From: Phialocephala subalpina
Lineage: Eukaryota; Ascomycota; Leotiomycetes; Helotiales; Mollisiaceae
NCBI GenBank assembly: GCA_900073065.1
Contig: FJOG01000003.1
Coordinates: forward strand, 227,790-291,789
Direction: 5' to 3'
Length of the DNA: 64,000 nt
Made by a program: the position numbers and the translations under genes. Under the pieces are notes generated by a model. It saw only the letters and a list, made by a program, of their open reading frames with translations, was not told where the DNA came from and did no database searches. Positions 1 through 11,175 of the stretch are shown piece after piece; within the stretch, counting starts at the first letter, position 1, and each line of letters opens with the position of its first letter.

Positions 1-1328
1 CAGATGTCAAGCCTATGCTGAATAGCATAAAGCGGAATCAGAACCTGTATCCCTTTCCTCACAAAAATAGGTTTACTGCCATCCGCTCCTCCACCTCTCG
101 GCAAGGTAGTATCTTTCAACGCCACACGCTCATTCATAGGAATGATGGCCACAATCCGAACCACCTCGTGGATCACCCATTGAAGGTACTCGCATCTCCT
201 TAAATCCGCAAAATCGTTGATGGGAGAAGAAGTCGAGGTGCCGAATTGATTCAACACGATCTTGCGGAGCTTGGAGAAGACGTCTGGGTGTCGGGCCAAG
301 AAATACCATACCCAGCCTAGCAATGCTCCCGTGGGATCACGGCCAGCCATGAGGGTGTGTAAAGTCTCATTCCTCAGCTCCTTCAGATCCTGTGTTTCCT
401 TTGCCAGCTCATCCAATAGAACGAACTTCCTCGTCCCTTTCTCCTCCATGCTCAATGGATCCTTCTTGTTCTCTAACCGGTCTAAGATCATCTTATCAAT
501 TACTTCATGGATAGCTTTACAATGCATGTTCATTTCTCCCATTCGCATCAGCCAGTAGAACTTCCCCAATGCACCACGCTTATCGACGAGATGCTTTGCT
601 GTCGAAAAGTGCTTACCGAATGCGGCGCCATCGATACCGTTCTTGCTTGACTCGAAACCAGCGATGGCGGCTTGCGAGTGAACAGATTGGCCGTAGAGGA
701 ATTCAGTCGCGGTGTCGAGCGTGAAATAGAACATCAGAGGCTGAAGATCCACCGTCTCTGTCCAGCCCTTCTCATTGACTGCAAGGACCCGCATGAGTGT
801 CCGTACATGTCGTTCCACGAGATCGAGGTTAGAGATCTCCTCTCGAGAAAACTGTGGGCGGACGAGGGCTCGGGAATGTTTCCACTGTTCACCTGTACTG
901 GTGAAGATTCCTTCGCCGAGGAGGGGCATGAATGCACTTGATCGGGTGGCGCTGATGTCGTACTCGGAGGATTGGGTGCTGAACATTGCTTTGACATTTT
1001 CGGGGTCTCGAGTGACGAGTAGTTCGTAGTCGAGGATGGGGACTCGAAGGGTGTGGATATTGGTTCCTACTTCATTCATCGCTGAGACGACATATTGAGG
1101 CCCGCGATCTTCTTTCGTGGCCTTGATGGACTCTTTGAGTCGTGATGTGCCGAGTACGTTTTTGCTGTGAAGAGTAGGTGCTGGGGCACAACCCCGCCTC
1201 GCTGACTCTGCTCTGTACCTTCGACCATTGAGTTTTGCAGTGATGACCTTGTAGATGATGAAGAGGAGAACAGTCAAAGCGACCGACGAAGTGACGGACC
1301 GCAGACTGAGTGATGGAATGAAAAGCAT
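1..1328 (-). CDS. CYP52-like cytochrome P450, 3' part beyond left edge
   Basis: Uninterrupted frame of 442 codons from the ATG at 1328 to the left edge, so the heme-binding Cys region is not in the window. An N-terminal membrane anchor (residues about 10-28) is followed by P450 landmarks: the C-helix region WKHSRALVRPQFSRE typical of the CYP52 alkane/fatty-acid hydroxylase clan, an I-helix motif AGRDPTG, the K-helix ExxR as EVVR, and the VALKDTTLPRGGG segment characteristic of CYP52 and its fungal relatives. Members of this clan sit in the ER and hydroxylate the terminal carbon of fatty acids or alkanes with NADPH-P450 reductase. The I-helix has Pro where the family normally has the first Thr of AGRDTT. 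No intron is needed in this part. Family placement is by motif only; the substrate is inference. Confidence 0.9.
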   Translation of the reverse strand, partial: MLFIPSLSLRSVTSSVALTVLLFIIYKVITAKLNGRRYRAESARRGCAPAPTLHSKNVLGTSRLKESIKATKEDRGPQYVVSAMNEVGTNIHTLRVPILDYELLVTRDPENVKAMFSTQSSEYDISATRSSAFMPLLGEGIFTSTGEQWKHSRALVRPQFSREEISNLDLVERHVRTLMRVLAVNEKGWTETVDLQPLMFYFTLDTATEFLYGQSVHSQAAIAGFESSKNGIDGAAFGKHFSTAKHLVDKRGALGKFYWLMRMGEMNMHCKAIHEVIDKMILDRLENKKDPLSMEEKGTRKFVLLDELAKETQDLKELRNETLHTLMAGRDPTGALLGWVWYFLARHPDVFSKLRKIVLNQFGTSTSSPINDFADLRRCEYLQWVIHEVVRIVAIIPMNERVALKDTTLPRGGGADGSKPIFVRKGIQVLIPLYAIQHRLDI

Positions 1329-2487
1329 CTTGACACGGCTCGCGAAAGAAGTTCAAAGTCAATTCAAAGGCGGATTTGAAGATACAAAAATTTGGAGATG
1401 TCTGGAGTACCCCGCAATCTGATCATGGGTAAAAAAATACCATCCACCTGGAGAACGTAATCTAACACATGCTGATCCAAGACCAAGCTGGAATCTGGAT
1501 CATTATTGCAACTTGCAGCATACCGTAACAGGAACTTTCACTGGTCCGGCGCGGTCGTCGATCGTGCGTCATAGGCCGATTTGGAAGATTCAGAAATTGA
1601 TTGTGGGAAATTGATCGAGGCCTCGAGCACCAAAGTCGCCTAAAAGGGACGTATATGAAGCTATTCCCAACAAGGAATCTTCACTCCGAATTTCTCGCTA
1701 AACTCGAAATGAGAAATAAGTGGGCCGCTCGCCATCACTAACCACAAACCCTACAAGAGATCATCACGTCAAAGATCCCTCCGTCGATCGCTTGTCCGCC
1801 TCAACCGCATATCCCCCCCTCCCCTTTTCCAAGCCGGATAATTATGCAAGCCACCATCCACCAGCCAAACTTACGAAGCCACACACGTCTGAAAACGGCC
1901 CAGGGCTAATCCTGACGGAGGCATCGACGGTCGACCTGTCAAATCGGAGAGCTGTGATAGCTTGCCGCATTGGCGTTCAGCTAGGATAGGTCGCTAATTT
2001 AGATGGAACCCAGCGCTGATCGTTGTCGTCAGCCGCATACTAGAACGCCTACCGACTTGGCTCAACAACTCTTTGGTGAGATCGCGCTATATAAATAGTG
2101 CAGGGTTCGGAATCAGAGTTCCAGTAACCCTGAACTTAATATGAGAGCCCCAAGCGGGATGAGGCAATCTCGCATTCCGTGACTGAAGGGCAAGAAATGA
2201 AATGGGCCGGGTACGAGAACCCAAAGGAGGAAGTGAACAGCAAGGAACGACGTAGGTGGCACAGAAAAGAAGGCTGATGCAGGAACTCTTTTCACCGCCT
2301 GCAAGAAAAGGGATGGTTCCTGGTCAAGCTTGTTTAATTTGCTTTTTCTGCCGTGATGATAATCTCCTGAAAATCCGAGGAAGAAAACTTTTTTCTCTTC
2401 AAATCATCTTCACGAGCTTCTACAGAATCAAGTCAGACGCAACTTTGAATCATCTCCAAACAAACATATCTCCACACAGAAATCATC
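1329..2487. other. Intergenic region between divergent P450 and peptide genes
   Basis: About 1.16 kb shared upstream region of the leftward P450 and the rightward small peptide gene. No coding sequence I can support. It contains a TATA-like element at 2088-2097 and a pyrimidine-rich stretch just before the peptide ATG that looks like a fungal 5' leader. Confidence 0.6.
2088..2097 (+). promoter_or_regulatory. TATA-like element
   Basis: The string TATATAAATA lies about 390 nt upstream of the peptide ATG at 2488. It could direct a transcript with a long leader for the peptide gene, but the distance is large and the element is near-symmetric, so the assignment is tentative. Confidence 0.3.
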
Positions 2488-2743
2488 ATGAAGTGCTCAA
2501 TCGCCGTCATCTCTACCCTCCTCGCCAGCACTTTGGCTCTCCCTCTCGCCCTTCCATCTCCAAGAGTGAGTATAAATTCATAATTCTCATTCCCAAACAC
2601 CGTCAAATGAACATCAGCTGATAGAGTTTGAGCAGGAGAAACGAGACCTTGTCACCGTTGACCCAAGTGTGAACCTCGACCTCCTCAATGATCTGTGCAT
2701 CGGAATCGCGGTCTGCAATCCAGTCACTGTGACGGATTCTTGA
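2488..2743 (+). CDS. Small secreted peptide precursor with Kex2 site (61 aa, one intron)
   Basis: Two exons, 2488-2565 and 2636-2743, separated by a 70-nt intron with donor GTGAGT, branch-like GCTGAT and acceptor GCAG; both other frames close quickly. The 61-residue product starts MKCSIAVISTLLASTLA, a clear signal peptide, followed by a short Leu/Pro-rich pro-segment ending EKR at residues 27-29, a Kex2 (KR) cleavage site. The predicted mature part is 32 residues, acidic, with two Cys (47 and 53) six positions apart that could form one disulfide. The intron falls directly before the Kex2 site, so signal/pro region and mature region are on separate exons. It stands alone between two P450 genes. 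I recognise no family; it could be a Kex2-processed signalling peptide or small effector. Existence of the gene rests on the splice signals and the fit of the reading frame. Confidence 0.6.
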
Positions 2744-3341
2744 ACGCGCGAGGTGGGAATTTGGAGGAGGAGCAGGAGGAGGAGGAAGCGAATCTCAAGT
2801 TCTTATAATGTCAATTGTAATTTCTGAGTGAAAGAAAGCTTGGGGGAAAGTTGGTGAAGAAATTGGAGGAGTTTTTCTAGCGCACTGTGGGCGCTCATGG
2901 GACTGTCATTGTAATTTAATACTAATTTGAATGCTTGGCGATGGGAATTCAGAGACTTTTGATATATGCGTGTGGCGTGAAAATTGTCGTAGAGCTCATT
3001 GGCGAGGTTGAGAATCCTGAGGAACGTCAAAAACTTGGGAAGTTTTTGCTCGAGTTTTTCAGTGATCTGAGCTCTTCGCAGAATGAAATTGCAGCAGAAA
3101 GCAAAGACTTCACGAGAGCAATTTATAAGAGGATAATTTGAAAACCGACATTGCTGCACTGCATGTCTCACAGCATCATCAGAGTTTTCCATTCGCCTGC
3201 TTTGAGAGATCTGTCTGAAGTGTATGAGGGACATTAATTTCAATTAACTCTATCAGCAAAAATTCCAGTCCGGACTCGAGTACATTATAAACACACCCAT
3301 CCAGCTCCCACAATCAAATCATTACTCCCATCTCGTCTCCC
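2744..3341. other. Intergenic stretch between convergent genes
   Basis: Contains a short GGA-rich simple repeat at about 2764-2790 just after the peptide gene stop. An open frame lies on the minus strand (2803-3243) but has no supporting features. Otherwise I see nothing. Confidence 0.5.
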
Positions 3342-4961
3342 TCACAACTGCGAGACCTTCAAACTAACCCCATCCCTCGGCCTCAACACCAACCTCCACA
3401 TCTTTAAACTCTCCGGATCCTCCACTCCCTTATCCATCTCAAACCTAAACATAGACAACAAACAACACACCAAAATCTTCATCTCCGTCTCCGCAAACTT
3501 GCGTCCCACACACCCTCTCGGTCCTTGCAAGAAAGTCATGAATGCATTCGTCGTATATGTTTCTGGCAAATTATCCCAACGATCTGGATCGAATTTGTCC
3601 GCAGTGGGACCCCAGTACATGGGCAGACGATTGATGGAGTTGGCGAGGATGTAGATTACAGTTCCGGCGGGGACGGTGTAGGGTCCTAGTTGGTCGACAG
3701 CGAGTGATTGGCGGACTGTCATGGGGATGGGTGGGATGTAGCGGAGGGATTCGCGGCATACGTTATCCAAGTATGGCAATTGGTCCGCGTCTGCTTTTGC
3801 GAGTTGTTCAGGGTTGAATCGCGTCGCGGGATCGAAGAGGAAAGGCATATGTTGTTTGATTTCCTTTCGGAGACGTTCTTGGATCGCGGGGTACTTTGAG
3901 AGGAGATGGAGGGTCCATGCAACGCCAGTGGCGGTGGTGTCGTGTCCAGCGCCGAGGAAGGTCATTACTTGGTCACGCATGGTTTCGAAGCTCAGTCCTT
4001 CCTCGCCCGCTTCCTTCATCTTCAGATTATCCTTGGAAATCAAAGCGATGATATCCTTGTGCTTGCTATGCGCCAAAGCCTGGTTCTCTTTCTCGGTGAT
4101 GATTTCAGTCGCCTTGTCAACGATGATTCCGCGCGCGGCTTCCATGTCTCGATTCATCTTTGCGGGGATGTATTTCGTGCTGGGAATGAAAGCTTGTAAC
4201 CCGTGCAAAATGCGTGACCCGATGTCGAATGCGAAAACCAGGCGATAGGCTTCTCGGATGGGTGTGTCAGGGTTCTCGAGGGAATTGATGTCTGTTCCGA
4301 AGCCGGCTTGTCCGATGATATCGAGTGTTGTTCTGTTCAACCATTCCAAGACCTCGAAGCATTTTGTTGTGACACGTGATTCTGCCATCTCATCTTTCCA
4401 GAGAGTTGCCAGCAGCAAGGATTTCTGCCAGAATACGGGAGTGAGAGCGCGGATGGAAGCGATTGAGAAACCAGGTGCCAAAGCTTTTCGCTGATGTACG
4501 TGCTCACTTCCTTCAGCGAGCAATACGCCTTCGCCCAGAATGCGAACCATCCAGAGCTTGGCGCGGACAGGCTTGGGGTAGTTGTAGGGGTTCTTGACGG
4601 TCATTTGGTGGATGGCTTTGTCGTCTGCGATTGAGAGACGCTCGGCGCCAAAGGGGAAAAAGTATCGGATGATAGGACCGTGGGTTTCGTGCCATTGTCG
4701 TTGAGCTTCACCGCACTCGGTGGTGATGATGGTTAAGAATTGACCCCAGAGTGGGAAGCCGGGGACGGTGGGGACATGGCGGAGTTCTGAGATGTAGAAA
4801 GGATAGATGTAGGAGGAATAGAGTACGGCGTAGGTTGGGATTGTTGCGAGATAGATCCATGGCAGGACCGTGAGGAGAGAATATGTGGTTGTCTTGGAGA
4901 GGACGAAGGCAGCGATTGTAGCAGCTCCAACAACGTGGAGGAAGCCGAATTGGAAAGCCAT
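3342..4961 (-). CDS. Cytochrome P450, complete (539 aa)
   Basis: Single-exon frame from ATG at 4961 to TGA ending at 3342. Residues 10-50 are hydrophobic (ER membrane anchor). The I-helix oxygen-binding motif is GAGHDTTATG, the K-helix ExxR is ESLR, and the heme-binding loop is LQGPRGCVGRKFAETEMK with the axial Cys, so all catalytic landmarks are present and the length is normal for a fungal microsomal P450. The GHDTTA and FAETEMK signatures resemble the CYP4-like fungal families rather than CYP52. The substrate is unknown. It lies 2 kb from the CYP52-like gene at the left edge and in the same orientation, but the two are clearly different families and not a recent duplication. Confidence 0.95.
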   Translation of the reverse strand: MAFQFGFLHVVGAATIAAFVLSKTTTYSLLTVLPWIYLATIPTYAVLYSSYIYPFYISELRHVPTVPGFPLWGQFLTIITTECGEAQRQWHETHGPIIRYFFPFGAERLSIADDKAIHQMTVKNPYNYPKPVRAKLWMVRILGEGVLLAEGSEHVHQRKALAPGFSIASIRALTPVFWQKSLLLATLWKDEMAESRVTTKCFEVLEWLNRTTLDIIGQAGFGTDINSLENPDTPIREAYRLVFAFDIGSRILHGLQAFIPSTKYIPAKMNRDMEAARGIIVDKATEIITEKENQALAHSKHKDIIALISKDNLKMKEAGEEGLSFETMRDQVMTFLGAGHDTTATGVAWTLHLLSKYPAIQERLRKEIKQHMPFLFDPATRFNPEQLAKADADQLPYLDNVCRESLRYIPPIPMTVRQSLAVDQLGPYTVPAGTVIYILANSINRLPMYWGPTADKFDPDRWDNLPETYTTNAFMTFLQGPRGCVGRKFAETEMKILVCCLLSMFRFEMDKGVEDPESLKMWRLVLRPRDGVSLKVSQL

Positions 4962-6446
4962 GATGATGACTTGATGATGGATGGAGAAGTGTTCTTGCTG
5001 AAGAGAAACACCTTGAGATGAGGGGAACGTCTGGAGAAAAGATAAATAAAAGTGATCAATTTTGGAGAAGAAAAAATTTCAAGCCCGAGACAGCCACCAA
5101 CATAGATGGCAGCTTTGCCAAAGTCTAAGAGTTCGATGATTCCTGCCCCTTGATCCAAGATCGACATCACATTCCTAGCTCAGCTTGGGATATAGCTACT
5201 TGGGGACCCGTATCGGAGCTGAAGGCTCTGATGGTTTTGAGATCGACGTAAATCCACTATGCGAGTGAGAGTGGCAAGCCAGAAACCCAGCAAAGATGGA
5301 TCCATGGATGGCTTGTTGGCGCCAGCAGGGAACAAGAGATACCCGTGCTCAAACCAGTGAGCGGCATTTGGAATAAACTATTGTTGGTGACATAAGAGCT
5401 TAGAGTCTCAAATTGAGTTCTTGGAGCCGCTTCGCCATTATCGGCAAGTTGCGAAAGTTTCAGCAATGCGTTGCATTGAACGTTGGATGAATATTTCCGT
5501 ACAAGATCAACCGGAACAACCGCCGTGCCGGCTTGTCGAGGGAAGTCGCAGAGTTAGTAAAGTCTCAAAGTTAGACGGCTTTTCGGGGACCAGAGTGCTC
5601 ACCGTGAACTTTCGGCAGCTGATAGTGGTGCTAAAAGGAGCCTGTTCACCGCAGAAATATTGATGCAGTGCAATCACCGGGTTCGTCATTCCACCATGAC
5701 AGCTTTTGCCTGCGATGATCATCGTAGTAGCTAGTCTTAGGGCTTCGGTGAGGTCGAGCGTGTGGAGTTGACCAATCAGGCCTCTGAAATATTACGAGGC
5801 GGAAAAATTATGCAAGGGAGGCTCCACTCGTCTAACCACGCACTAGTCTTCACACATCTGCATGAGGTATCAAAGTATTCTATCAGGGTTAGTTTTGGGT
5901 ATGATCGACTTCCCCGAAACTCTCATCGTCTTCCTAGAGTCGATCAAGGGTGGCTGCAATTCTGACAGCTACGCGTCGATCGATGTACCGAAACTCACGG
6001 TCTCTTGATTTTGAGGGTCCACCACCATCACTCTGTGTTTTCATATGCCAGAAGGTCCCCGAAAGGAGAACCCCGATGCACGTAACTTGCAGGGAGGACC
6101 CATATTGCGTTGATTATTGCTGAAGTTCCAGCTTTCGAGCAATATGGTAGGCTAAGATTTGTTCGCTCACTTTGACCAGAATATCATCATGACCGATGTG
6201 GCAATTTCGGAAGGAGACGGCAGATCTTTGTCTGCTGTACAGAGTTAGAGATCGTCTCTTGTCCTTTCTGGTACCCCACTATCGGGATGATCTTCACAGT
6301 CAAGGATCCAAGCTTGTGGTGTTCTGACAGCTTTAAAATCTTTTGTAAACAAACGCGTTCCCCAGCTTCGTTCATTCCACCTCAAATTTTTTGAACAACA
6401 CCACACAATCATTGTGAGAGATACTAGATTTTCTCTCGTTTTCATC
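4962..6446. other. 1.5 kb intergenic region, divergent promoters
   Basis: Separates the leftward P450 from the rightward elongase gene. Several short open frames occur on both strands but none has a recognisable domain, signal peptide or convincing splice structure. I see no repeat or RNA gene. Confidence 0.5.
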
Positions 6447-7624
6447 ATGTCTTTCGAAAGCGGTTATTCTCATGGTCCAGCAGTGATTGGGCCTATCAGC
6501 CTGTCACCATGGACAAATTTCAACAAAACTTGGACTTCAGTTATGGGTTACCCAGCTGAAGAGTTCGAGTTCGCCCCTGGAAAAACTCCATTCTCAACTC
6601 TGAAAGAGACTGTTGCGATGATTGTCCTGTATGTCGTGGTCATCTTTGGAGGCCGCGAGATCATGCGCAATCGTCCAGCGTACAAGTTGAATACCTTGTT
6701 TAAGGTACACAACTTCATGCTCACCGCCGTCAGCGGAGCATTGCTTGTTCTGTTTGCTGAGCAGCTCATTCCAACACTCTGGAGACACGGCCTGTATGAG
6801 AACATCTGCGGTGCCAGCGGCTGGACTCAGCCATTGACCGTTTTGTACTATGTAAGTCCCTTCAAATCCAGCCTGACACGCTTGGCGACTGACTTCGTGA
6901 TCTAGCTGAACTACCTGACAAAGTACGTTGAACTGATCGACACGGTTTTCTTGATGGTCAAGAAGAAGCCACTGAGTAAGTCAAATCTGCGAATTGTAGA
7001 GACTTCGTGCTAACAGGGACAGCCTTCCTCCACTGCTATCACCACCCAGCGACGGCATTGTTGTGCTATACTCAATTGATCGGACACACATCCGTATCAT
7101 GGGTCCCAATCACATTGAACCTCACGGTGCACGTTGTGATGTACTGGTACTACTTCCAGAGTGCTCGCGGGATCAAGATCTGGTGGAAGGAGTGGATCAC
7201 TCGTCTTCAAATCACACAATTCGTCATTGATCTGGGTAAGTTTCCGCGACGAATGCAGCCCTTTCCGCTCGGAGATTAACTTGATGGTGTAGGTTTCGTC
7301 TACTTTGCATCATGGGACTACTTCACCAGCACATATGCTCCACAACTCCCACATATGGGTACTTGTGCCGGAGAGCCATTTGCAGCCATTGCCGGTGATG
7401 CAATCCTGTCCTCGTACCTGGTGCTGTTCATCTCCTTTTACATTGCGACCTACAAGAAGATGTCCAACCGCCGAAGTACCGCAAAGATCGCGCAGAAAGC
7501 CGAACTCAAGATGGAGAAGGCCGAAATCCCAACAATGAAGGAGACTGCAGGGAAGGCTGCTCAAATGGTGCAAGCTGCAAACAGCGGTATGCACAACATC
7601 AGCCCAAGTGGTCCATTTTTCTAG
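6447..7624 (+). CDS. ELO-family very-long-chain fatty acid elongase (339 aa)
   Basis: Four exons: 6447-6851, 6906-6975, 7023-7235 and 7293-7624, with introns of 54, 47 and 57 nt carrying GTAAGT-type donors. The second acceptor was chosen (7022) because it restores the conserved KKKPLTFLHCYHH. The histidine box HxxHH is HCYHH, the hallmark of ELO 3-ketoacyl-CoA synthases that condense malonyl-CoA with acyl-CoA in the ER. Multiple transmembrane segments, the motif [21 protein letters not shown] before the box and a Lys-rich cytosolic C-terminus all match yeast Elo2/Elo3-type enzymes in order and length. An in-frame ATG-less extension exists upstream, and [10 protein letters not shown] is taken as the start. 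Chain-length specificity cannot be read from sequence here. Confidence 0.95.
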
Positions 7625-9936
7625 ATTAGATGGGTCAAGATCAATTTAATGATCGTCGCAGGGATACGAGTGCGGGATTTGCAGGTTGTAGAGTGGGTTT
7701 ACGGTGGAGCTGAAGGCAGGAACGTATGGACAAATAATTGTAACTATTTCGAATGAAATCTTCTCCGTCAACATGGAAATAATATTCAAACGCAACAATG
7801 CCATCTCGGGAAAATAATCTTCAGATTGTGTGCGAGAACGGCCACGGAAATAACACCTTCTAGAACTTGATTCGACTGGTTCCTCGAGGCGGCACCCTGA
7901 GCGTTCCTTCGATCTAGCGATTAGCGAGATCTCGCTTGAGACGTTCAAGCAGGCTTGGGATGAACCTTGCATGAACTCAGCGAAGAGCTTCAACTGGGCA
8001 CAATGACGGAAGGCTTGCTGCACGGGACGGGGAAAATGTCTCAAAGGTCGCAGTGCAGAAGTGCTTGTGTGTGTGCATGTAGCTACCCATACACACACGT
8101 ATGCAGCGGTACATTTGACTCGTCGACGACTCGTTGCGAAAGTTTGAGGCCGCATAAGCTGTGGACCCGGGACACTCGTCGCCCGTGCAGCAAAAGGGTA
8201 CGACTGGAGGAGGTTGTAATAACCTTTGGGCCCGGCTGAAACTAGCGAGATGGCTGGCAGCGCCGTCTCGCTGGGCCGCTTCTAACTCTGTCGATGCTCT
8301 AGAGCCGCTTTGGGACGGATTTCCGGGAGAACCTAAAGCGCTGATCAAGCGACGGCCTGAATCGGATTTACCCCCACACTAACATCTACAATTGGTCGGG
8401 ATATTTTGCCGCATTTTACCGTTTTTAGCGAAGCGTGCACGACCCTTCCCCCTTTCACGGCTTCTACGAGTCGCACCATCGACAAGCCATCGCATCACAT
8501 CAACATCAACATCCCAGCCACACTTGGTTGACGGCGGTGATCATTCTCAGCCGCAGCCGCTTGTCCATTCTCAGCTGGAGTAGAAGTTCGGAAAGATCTC
8601 TCCGTCGCACCAACAGCCTTATTAGGAGGTTCCAGCGCTTTTTCCAAGTGGAAGACCCTGCTGGGACCCAAGAGTGAAGTCATCCCTGTGTGCACATCAC
8701 ATCTTCCCTTCCAGCCTTCCAGGCGCCATCTCAAGTGCTATCTTAAGCCCTCCGCTGTCAAGAGCGAGTCAAGGGCCTTCAAAGGGTCTCACCTTCAGCA
8801 AGCGGCAAGCGGCGAGCGGCGAGCGGCTCTCAAGAGCGGCAGCTGTGCGGACAACGAATTGTGTAGTTTCTTTCTCGAGCAAGGCTCTATTCTAGCCATC
8901 CCACTGTGGGTTGACTTACGTGGCTTCTTCCATTGGTTACCTCGCGTCGACGTTGAAGTGAACCGGGAGTTACACTCGTTTGCTTGCGTGTGTTTGCGAG
9001 ATTATTTCCGACATCGTTCAACTTGAAAGTCAAAACGAATAGTCAATTTTCAAATCATCGTTGTCGTACATTACTTACCTACTGCAAAGTCCTTATGCAA
9101 ACTTTTATGCCTTCATCATCCCTGCAGATGCCGTATCTGAAAACTTAGATTTCCCGGTATGTTTAGATAGATGACCCTGCAAGGAGTTCCCGTGCTGCAC
9201 GTCGGTCGAATCGACCAACTTTCAAAGGCGCACATCAAGGTTACATGATCAACGGGTGCATTGCTCAATAGCAGCTGCCTCCATCGACTAAGCTTTAGTG
9301 CTTCCGAAGCCTAACAGCCTGAGAGGCTCCGATGCCGACCGCCAACATCCTGAGCCTTATCGGAATTTTGCCTCCATCCAGAAGGCTCATCGTTTGTCCG
9401 TAACCCTCACCGTCGCAGATCTCCACTTCGCACGTCCACCGTCGCTTGTATGAAAACTCTCTGATCCACTTGCTCCTTATCACAAAGAGTCTTTTGCCTG
9501 ATCTCCAACATGTTCCAGGTGGATATCAAGGGATACCGTATACACGAGGCGGTCAGCAGTGGATCTGTCAAGCGATTGCCACCTCCGTTCTCTGTTCAAT
9601 TCCAGCGCGATCAGCACTCTTGCAATGCACTAAGAAGGATACCTGAAGCAATGCTCATCTTTACCAAAGTCGGCAATTCCAGTTTCTTTGAGCTTGGGAT
9701 AATTCTTCGGCTGGGTCAGGCCCCATTGCTGCCCGGTGGGTTTGAGATTGCCAGCTGATGGTTCTGGTGAGGTTGGTGGCAGAGTGAAAATCTTCAGAGC
9801 GTCGAGAATTGACATCTACTTATCTGAACACCTCGTTCCTTCAACGCGCGTTCTCTCAAGGCAGACTGCCATCTCATTGCCTCAATCATCTCACATCCTC
9901 CACTTTAATTGTCTTGTCCTCCATGACTTGCAGCTT
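7625..9936. other. 2.3 kb intergenic region
   Basis: No gene I can support. Contains a GT/CA dinucleotide inverted pair at about 8068-8103 and a short imperfect AGCGGC/GCGAGCGGC tandem repeat at about 8795-8835. Short overlapping open frames on both strands have no domain or codon signal that I recognise. Confidence 0.5.
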
Positions 9937-11175
9937 ATGATGTCAAATATGAACAACACAATCCTCTACCAGGTCGCAGCACCAATGAACTCAAGCCCAT
10001 ATGAGATGTCAACACTGCCCCCTTCGGATTCATCCATGACCCTGGGATCTGTCCTCTCACAGATATGGTCTCTCATCACAATATGGAGGTTGCTGGTTGC
10101 TCTCCTCGTATTGGGTAACCTCAAAAATTTCCCTTTTATATGGCATGTAGGTACATCGCTGCATAGCCACACGTTGATCTCCATCTAACAAGCCTCATAG
10201 ATACGGATCGTCAATGCTTTCAGGTTCTGTTGTCGGTCGCAGAGGCCGAAGGTTCCTGTTACGCATGAAGAACTCTTCAGACCTTTGATCACGACAACCC
10301 ACGCTCCCTTGATGGAGATTGATTTCAACCTTCACAGTCAGTCTCCCTTCTTCGCCGCTTCGAAATCACTTCTCTAACCTGGCTTTACAGAGACAAACTC
10401 CTCTTACTTCTCAGACATCGACATCGCCCGCACGCATCTAGTATGCACTCTCTTCTCTACCGGCATCGAACACATGCGTGGTGGAACATCAGCGATCACA
10501 GGAGCCAAAAGACCAATCTTCGGCCTCGCACTCGGCGCCGTATCCTGCTCCTTCAAGCGTGAGCTCAAACCCTACGAGACCTACGAACTCTGGACAAGAG
10601 TCCTCTCCTGGGATGAAAAATGGATCTATATCGTCACACATTTTGTTCGAAAGGGTGCTGTCAAGCCAAAGAAATACACCTTATACCCTCAACAAAACCG
10701 TTCAGAGCAAGAGGATGATGCCAAGCGAAGAGGAAGCGCGTCAAGTGTTGACAATATGGATGGGAATGAAGCCGTCGTTGCTACAGCACTCAGCAAGTGT
10801 GTCTTCAAGCAAGGACGTCGAACCGTCTCTCCGGCTTTCATGCTCAAACAATCTGGTCTTCTCCCAACCAAGTCCTTGGATGACACACTTGCTCACGAGA
10901 CCGAAATTCCGGCTCCCGATTCTTGCTCATCATCCGACTCCGGAATCGACGTCTCAGATACCAAGGAAGAGCACGATCTTGAGAAGATTGAAAGAGAGCG
11001 ACAAAGAGGAATGAGAGTTGCTTTCACTCTTGCAAACCAAGCACAGAACGCATTGGAGATGGAATTCACAGCGGATAGCGAAGCGCTGGGCAGACATTCA
11101 GACGGACTGGGCATTACGGGTGTTGTATCGACGCTCGCTCAATTAGCGCATTTGAAGCGGAAGCAGATACTGTGA
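9937..11175 (+). CDS. THEM6-like hotdog thioesterase-family protein (376 aa)
   Basis: Three exons, 9937-10146, 10201-10336 and 10391-11175, with 54-nt introns (GTAGGT and GTCAGT donors, CTAAC branch points). The N-terminus holds one hydrophobic anchor (about residues 38-62), then the pattern NLKNFPFIWHIR followed by EELFRPLITTTHAPLMEID, SDIDIARTHLV and LGAVSCSFKRELKPYETYEL, which is the hotdog-fold core of the fungal THEM6-like (4HBT_2) group. The Ser/Glu-rich region after residue about 205 is low complexity and probably disordered, and ends with a long helical segment. Proteins of this group are acyl-thioesterase homologues, often membrane-anchored; true activity is unproven. Start: a tandem ATGATG at 9937; MNNT at 9949 is an alternative. 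Confidence 0.88.

Noticed and set aside
2803..3243. Open frame of about 146 codons on the minus strand between the peptide gene and the P450
   Set aside because: It lacks an ATG at its 5' end, no domain or signal is visible, and it overlaps the expected 3' UTRs of two genes.
8068..8103. GT/CA inverted pair
   Set aside because: It is explained by two short dinucleotide runs; no terminal repeats or target duplication.
1..11175. Fatty-acid metabolic cluster (P450s, ELO, thioesterase-like)
   Set aside because: Genes are separated by 1-2 kb, differ in orientation, share no visible promoter motif, and include housekeeping types, so co-location is not strong evidence of a cluster.
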